A DNA stretch of 64,000 nt. It comes from Caldisericum exile_A. Lineage in GTDB: Bacteria; Caldisericota; Caldisericia; Caldisericales; Caldisericaceae. Both the position numbers and the translations under genes were made by a program. Under the pieces are notes generated by a model. It was not told where the DNA came from and did not search any database. It was given only the letters and a program-made list of their open reading frames with translations. Shown in pieces: positions 61,999-64,000 of the stretch (position 1 is the first letter of the stretch; every line of letters starts with the position of its first letter). Where the stretch lies: positions 301,018-365,017 of the forward strand of contig NZ_JBLOBF010000001.1 of assembly GCF_047785965.1 (NCBI RefSeq). Direction: 5' to 3'.

Positions 61999-64000
61999 AT
62001 TTATAGAAAAATTCAAACATAAATTTATAGAAAAATTCTTCAAAGAATCTATAGCATTTCTCAAGAAAAATGGTATACAGATCGGAACGTACACTCTATT
62101 TTCTATAGTTCTTCTTATAGTTGGTAAAAGAACTATTTCTCCAAATGATTTAATTGGCCTTGTGCCATCATCTTTAATAGAACTACTTGATTTTCTAAAA
62201 AAGACATCACTTGAAAAAATGATTAAATCAAATTCAGGAGACTCTGAAAAATTAAAATCATTAATAGAAGAACTTTCAAAGAAATTAGAAGGTGAACAAC
62301 AAGTTAATACAAAATTAATAGAAGAACTTTCAAAGAATATAGAATTAATAGAAGAACTTTCAAAGAGATTAGAAGATGCATCACAAGTTAATATAAAATA
62401 TGATGAGATAATTAATGGTGTTGTACAAAAACTCATCGATAGAGAAGTATTCAAAGAAATTCTTAAAGAACAAGGAATTAATTTGGATGATTTGAATAAA
62501 GAAATTTCAGAAAGTATCAAAACTATAAAGGAAGATTTAGAAATACTAAAAAAAGCTAATTTGCCAAGGATTGAAAATGTTTTAGAAAAAGATGAATCAA
62601 CAGAACCTAAATTTTTTAGACCTGCTGGTCCTTTATGGATAGATTTTAAAGAAGGATATGTTTATGAAAACCCTCAAGTAGATGAGATTATAGACAAATT
62701 AAAGAAAGAAAAAATAGTTATAATTAAGGGTAAACCAGCAAGTGGCAAATCTGTAATATTAAAAAATATCGGATATAAATTAGCAAATGAAGGAGCAGAA
62801 GTTTATTTTATAGGTTTAAAAAATTTTGTTCGTGAAAGTATTTTAGAGATACCAAAAATTAGTCATGGCTATCTCATAATTGATGATGCACATTTGGATT
62901 TAAAGATCATTGATAACATTTTATTAATTAGACCGAAAGCAAAAATCTTAATTGCAACAAGAGATATAAATATTGAGAAAACTGAGGGACCTACATCAGA
63001 GTTAAAGTTTGCTGAATATATTAAAAATGCAATTACAATTGAACCACAAGATAGTGCTAATGGAATTATAGGAAAGTTTGAAGAAAAGGAATCTCAGTTT
63101 AAAAAAGAGAAATTTAAAATACCAGATAACATAAAAGCTAATCTTGCTAAAAACAATCTTTGGGTTTTAGCTTGGCAATTGAAGTCTTATGAGAGCAGAG
63201 GCGAAATAAATGAAGAAGCCGTATTAAACACAGTAGAAGAATATGTAGAAAATCTTATAAAAGGTGAAAAATCAAAAGTTCAAAAAATCCTTTATCTGCT
63301 TGCCATTTTGTATAGATACGAAATACCTATGAGAGAAACCTTTTTAGAAGACTTATACGAAAGTTATGATGAAATTATAACAGGATTAGAAAAATTAGGC
63401 GAAATTGTTAGGTTTACAGATAATGGTAGAAATTACATTGCTCTTCATCACTCAGAAACTGCGGATATTTACTTTAAAGCTCTTAATAAATCTGTAGATT
63501 TAGTTCGTCGCATAAAAGAAAGAATTGACAAAGAATACGAAACGCTCTTTAGTAAATCTGATAACTCGACGGTTGACATTGATTTGAAACTTTTTAGCAT
63601 TTATTTAAGAAAATTCAATGATGAGACAACAAATGTTTTAAGTAGAATTAGCAAATATGAAGTTATGTCCAAAATTATTAAAATAAATTTTGATGATATA
63701 ATAAAAGGCTTAAAAGGGGAAGAAAATTTAGAAAAGATTGCAATGTCTCTTAAATCAGTTAAATATACTGTAGGCTTTCAAACTGCAAACGAGATTTTAG
63801 AAAAGATAGATGTTAATGATCTTAGAGAGAAAGTTAAGAGGGAAGAGGATATTGGGAGGATTAGATTGTTCTTTATTTGGATATCTAATGTAGATAACGA
63901 TCTTGCAAAAAAGATTTTGGAAAAGATAGATGTTGATGATCTTAGAGAGAAAGTTAAGAGGGAAGAGGATATTTGGAAGATTGGATGGTTCTTTTATGAT
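61979..64000 (+). CDS. Membrane-anchored P-loop NTPase with helical repeats (STAND-like), 3' truncated by window
   Basis: 674 residues in the window without a stop. Residues 1-50 are a third copy of the small membrane module (TYTLFSIVLLIVG helix). A coiled coil follows (LIEELSKKLEGEQQ repeated, about 100-150). Walker A is GKPASGKS (251-258), and Walker B is YLIIDDAH (Asp302-303). After this come an ATR-type sensor strand (ILIATRD), a winged-helix-like segment, and from about residue 600 degenerate ~45-residue repeats (EILEKIDVNDLREKV twice). The layout matches STAND-type defence NTPases; no exact family is assigned. AAGGAGG 5-7 nt upstream. Confidence 0.78.
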   Translation, partial: MENLKHKFIEKFKHKFIEKFFKESIAFLKKNGIQIGTYTLFSIVLLIVGKRTISPNDLIGLVPSSLIELLDFLKKTSLEKMIKSNSGDSEKLKSLIEELSKKLEGEQQVNTKLIEELSKNIELIEELSKRLEDASQVNIKYDEIINGVVQKLIDREVFKEILKEQGINLDDLNKEISESIKTIKEDLEILKKANLPRIENVLEKDESTEPKFFRPAGPLWIDFKEGYVYENPQVDEIIDKLKKEKIVIIKGKPASGKSVILKNIGYKLANEGAEVYFIGLKNFVRESILEIPKISHGYLIIDDAHLDLKIIDNILLIRPKAKILIATRDINIEKTEGPTSELKFAEYIKNAITIEPQDSANGIIGKFEEKESQFKKEKFKIPDNIKANLAKNNLWVLAWQLKSYESRGEINEEAVLNTVEEYVENLIKGEKSKVQKILYLLAILYRYEIPMRETFLEDLYESYDEIITGLEKLGEIVRFTDNGRNYIALHHSETADIYFKALNKSVDLVRRIKERIDKEYETLFSKSDNSTVDIDLKLFSIYLRKFNDETTNVLSRISKYEVMSKIIKINFDDIIKGLKGEENLEKIAMSLKSVKYTVGFQTANEILEKIDVNDLREKVKREEDIGRIRLFFIWISNVDNDLAKKILEKIDVDDLREKVKREEDIWKIGWFFYD

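Larger units (their letters stand above)
61702..62114 (+). repeat. Three tandem 130-bp units carrying a ribosome site and small ORF
   Basis: Units begin at 61702, 61832 and 61962, each opening with AATAATAAGGAGGAAA. Units 1 and 2 are nearly identical. Unit 3 is diverged and has an internal 24-bp duplication (two KHKFIEKF repeats). The 130-bp period is not a multiple of three, so each copy is in a new frame, and the ribosome site of each next copy lies within the previous ORF. Confidence 0.95.

Noticed and set aside
61702..62114. CRISPR array or phage repeat
   Set aside because: Units are coding, 130 bp long and directly adjacent, with no unique spacers.
61960..62520. 186-codon minus-strand frame
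   Set aside because: It is the reverse complement of the NTPase coiled coil; Ser/Phe-rich composition comes from antisense of Lys/Glu repeats.

Overview
The window is AT-rich bacterial DNA of about one third GC, densely packed up to about 57.5 kb. It carries a largely Gram-positive-like core gene order (recO-glyQ-glyS-ppdK-dgt-dnaG-rpoD; dnaX-ybaB-recR; tilS-hpt-ftsH; murT-gatD), and its proteins are rich in Lys, Glu and Ile, as in thermophiles. My best guess is a Caldisericum-like (Caldisericota) or other deep-branching anaerobic thermophile. That is inference from gene content, composition and memory, not a database result.

Layout. 1-838: 3' part of peptidase T. 840-11971 (minus): one long operon deoC-recO-glyQ-glyS-ppdK-dgt-dnaG-rpoD. 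12075-19108 (plus): dnaX-ybaB-recR-eno-mutM-comEA-comEC (replication, repair, glycolysis, DNA uptake). 19095-19451: NifU-like scaffold. 19565-21833: tandem amidohydrolases, of which the second has lost its metal ligands. 22124-23670: a KaiC-like ATPase and its partner regulator. 23677-33035 (minus): an eleven-gene operon fchA-rho-tdk-prfA-prmC-tsaC-def-fmt-etfB-etfA-moeA. 33171-38696 (plus): tilS-hpt-ftsH-nth-DUF362. 38731-45042: ion transporter, universal stress proteins, era, ridA, uppP and a PfpI-macro-RNase H operon. 45049-51237 (minus): two large secreted proteins, a subtilase with a dockerin and an NHL-repeat protein with a cohesin-like domain. 51291-57524: HAD phosphatase, PII-like protein, tmRNA (ssrA), a large membrane protein of unknown function, and the lipid II amidation pair murT-gatD.

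From 57.5 kb the character changes. 57525-61700 is a gene graveyard: an unidentified minus-strand remnant, a TolB-like propeller gene broken by a frameshift, two damaged permease halves with in-frame TGA codons, and a C-terminal fragment resembling a LexA/UmuD peptidase. Downstream of this, 61702-64000 holds three tandem 130-bp units. Each unit has its own Shine-Dalgarno and start codon and encodes a small amphipathic plus transmembrane module. The first two are free-standing 47-49 residue proteins. The third is the N-terminus of a large P-loop NTPase with C-terminal helical repeats that runs off the window. This is the best candidate for an undescribed, possibly defence-related, system.

Regulation. 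Several plus-strand transcription units have a near-consensus -10 box only 5-8 nt from the start codon and no Shine-Dalgarno, suggesting leaderless mRNAs, while genes inside operons have strong AGGAGG sites. uspA and era appear to share one palindromic -35 hexamer. Only one clear intrinsic terminator was found (21852-21879), and rho is present. No rRNA, tRNA, CRISPR array or complete insertion sequence was recognised.
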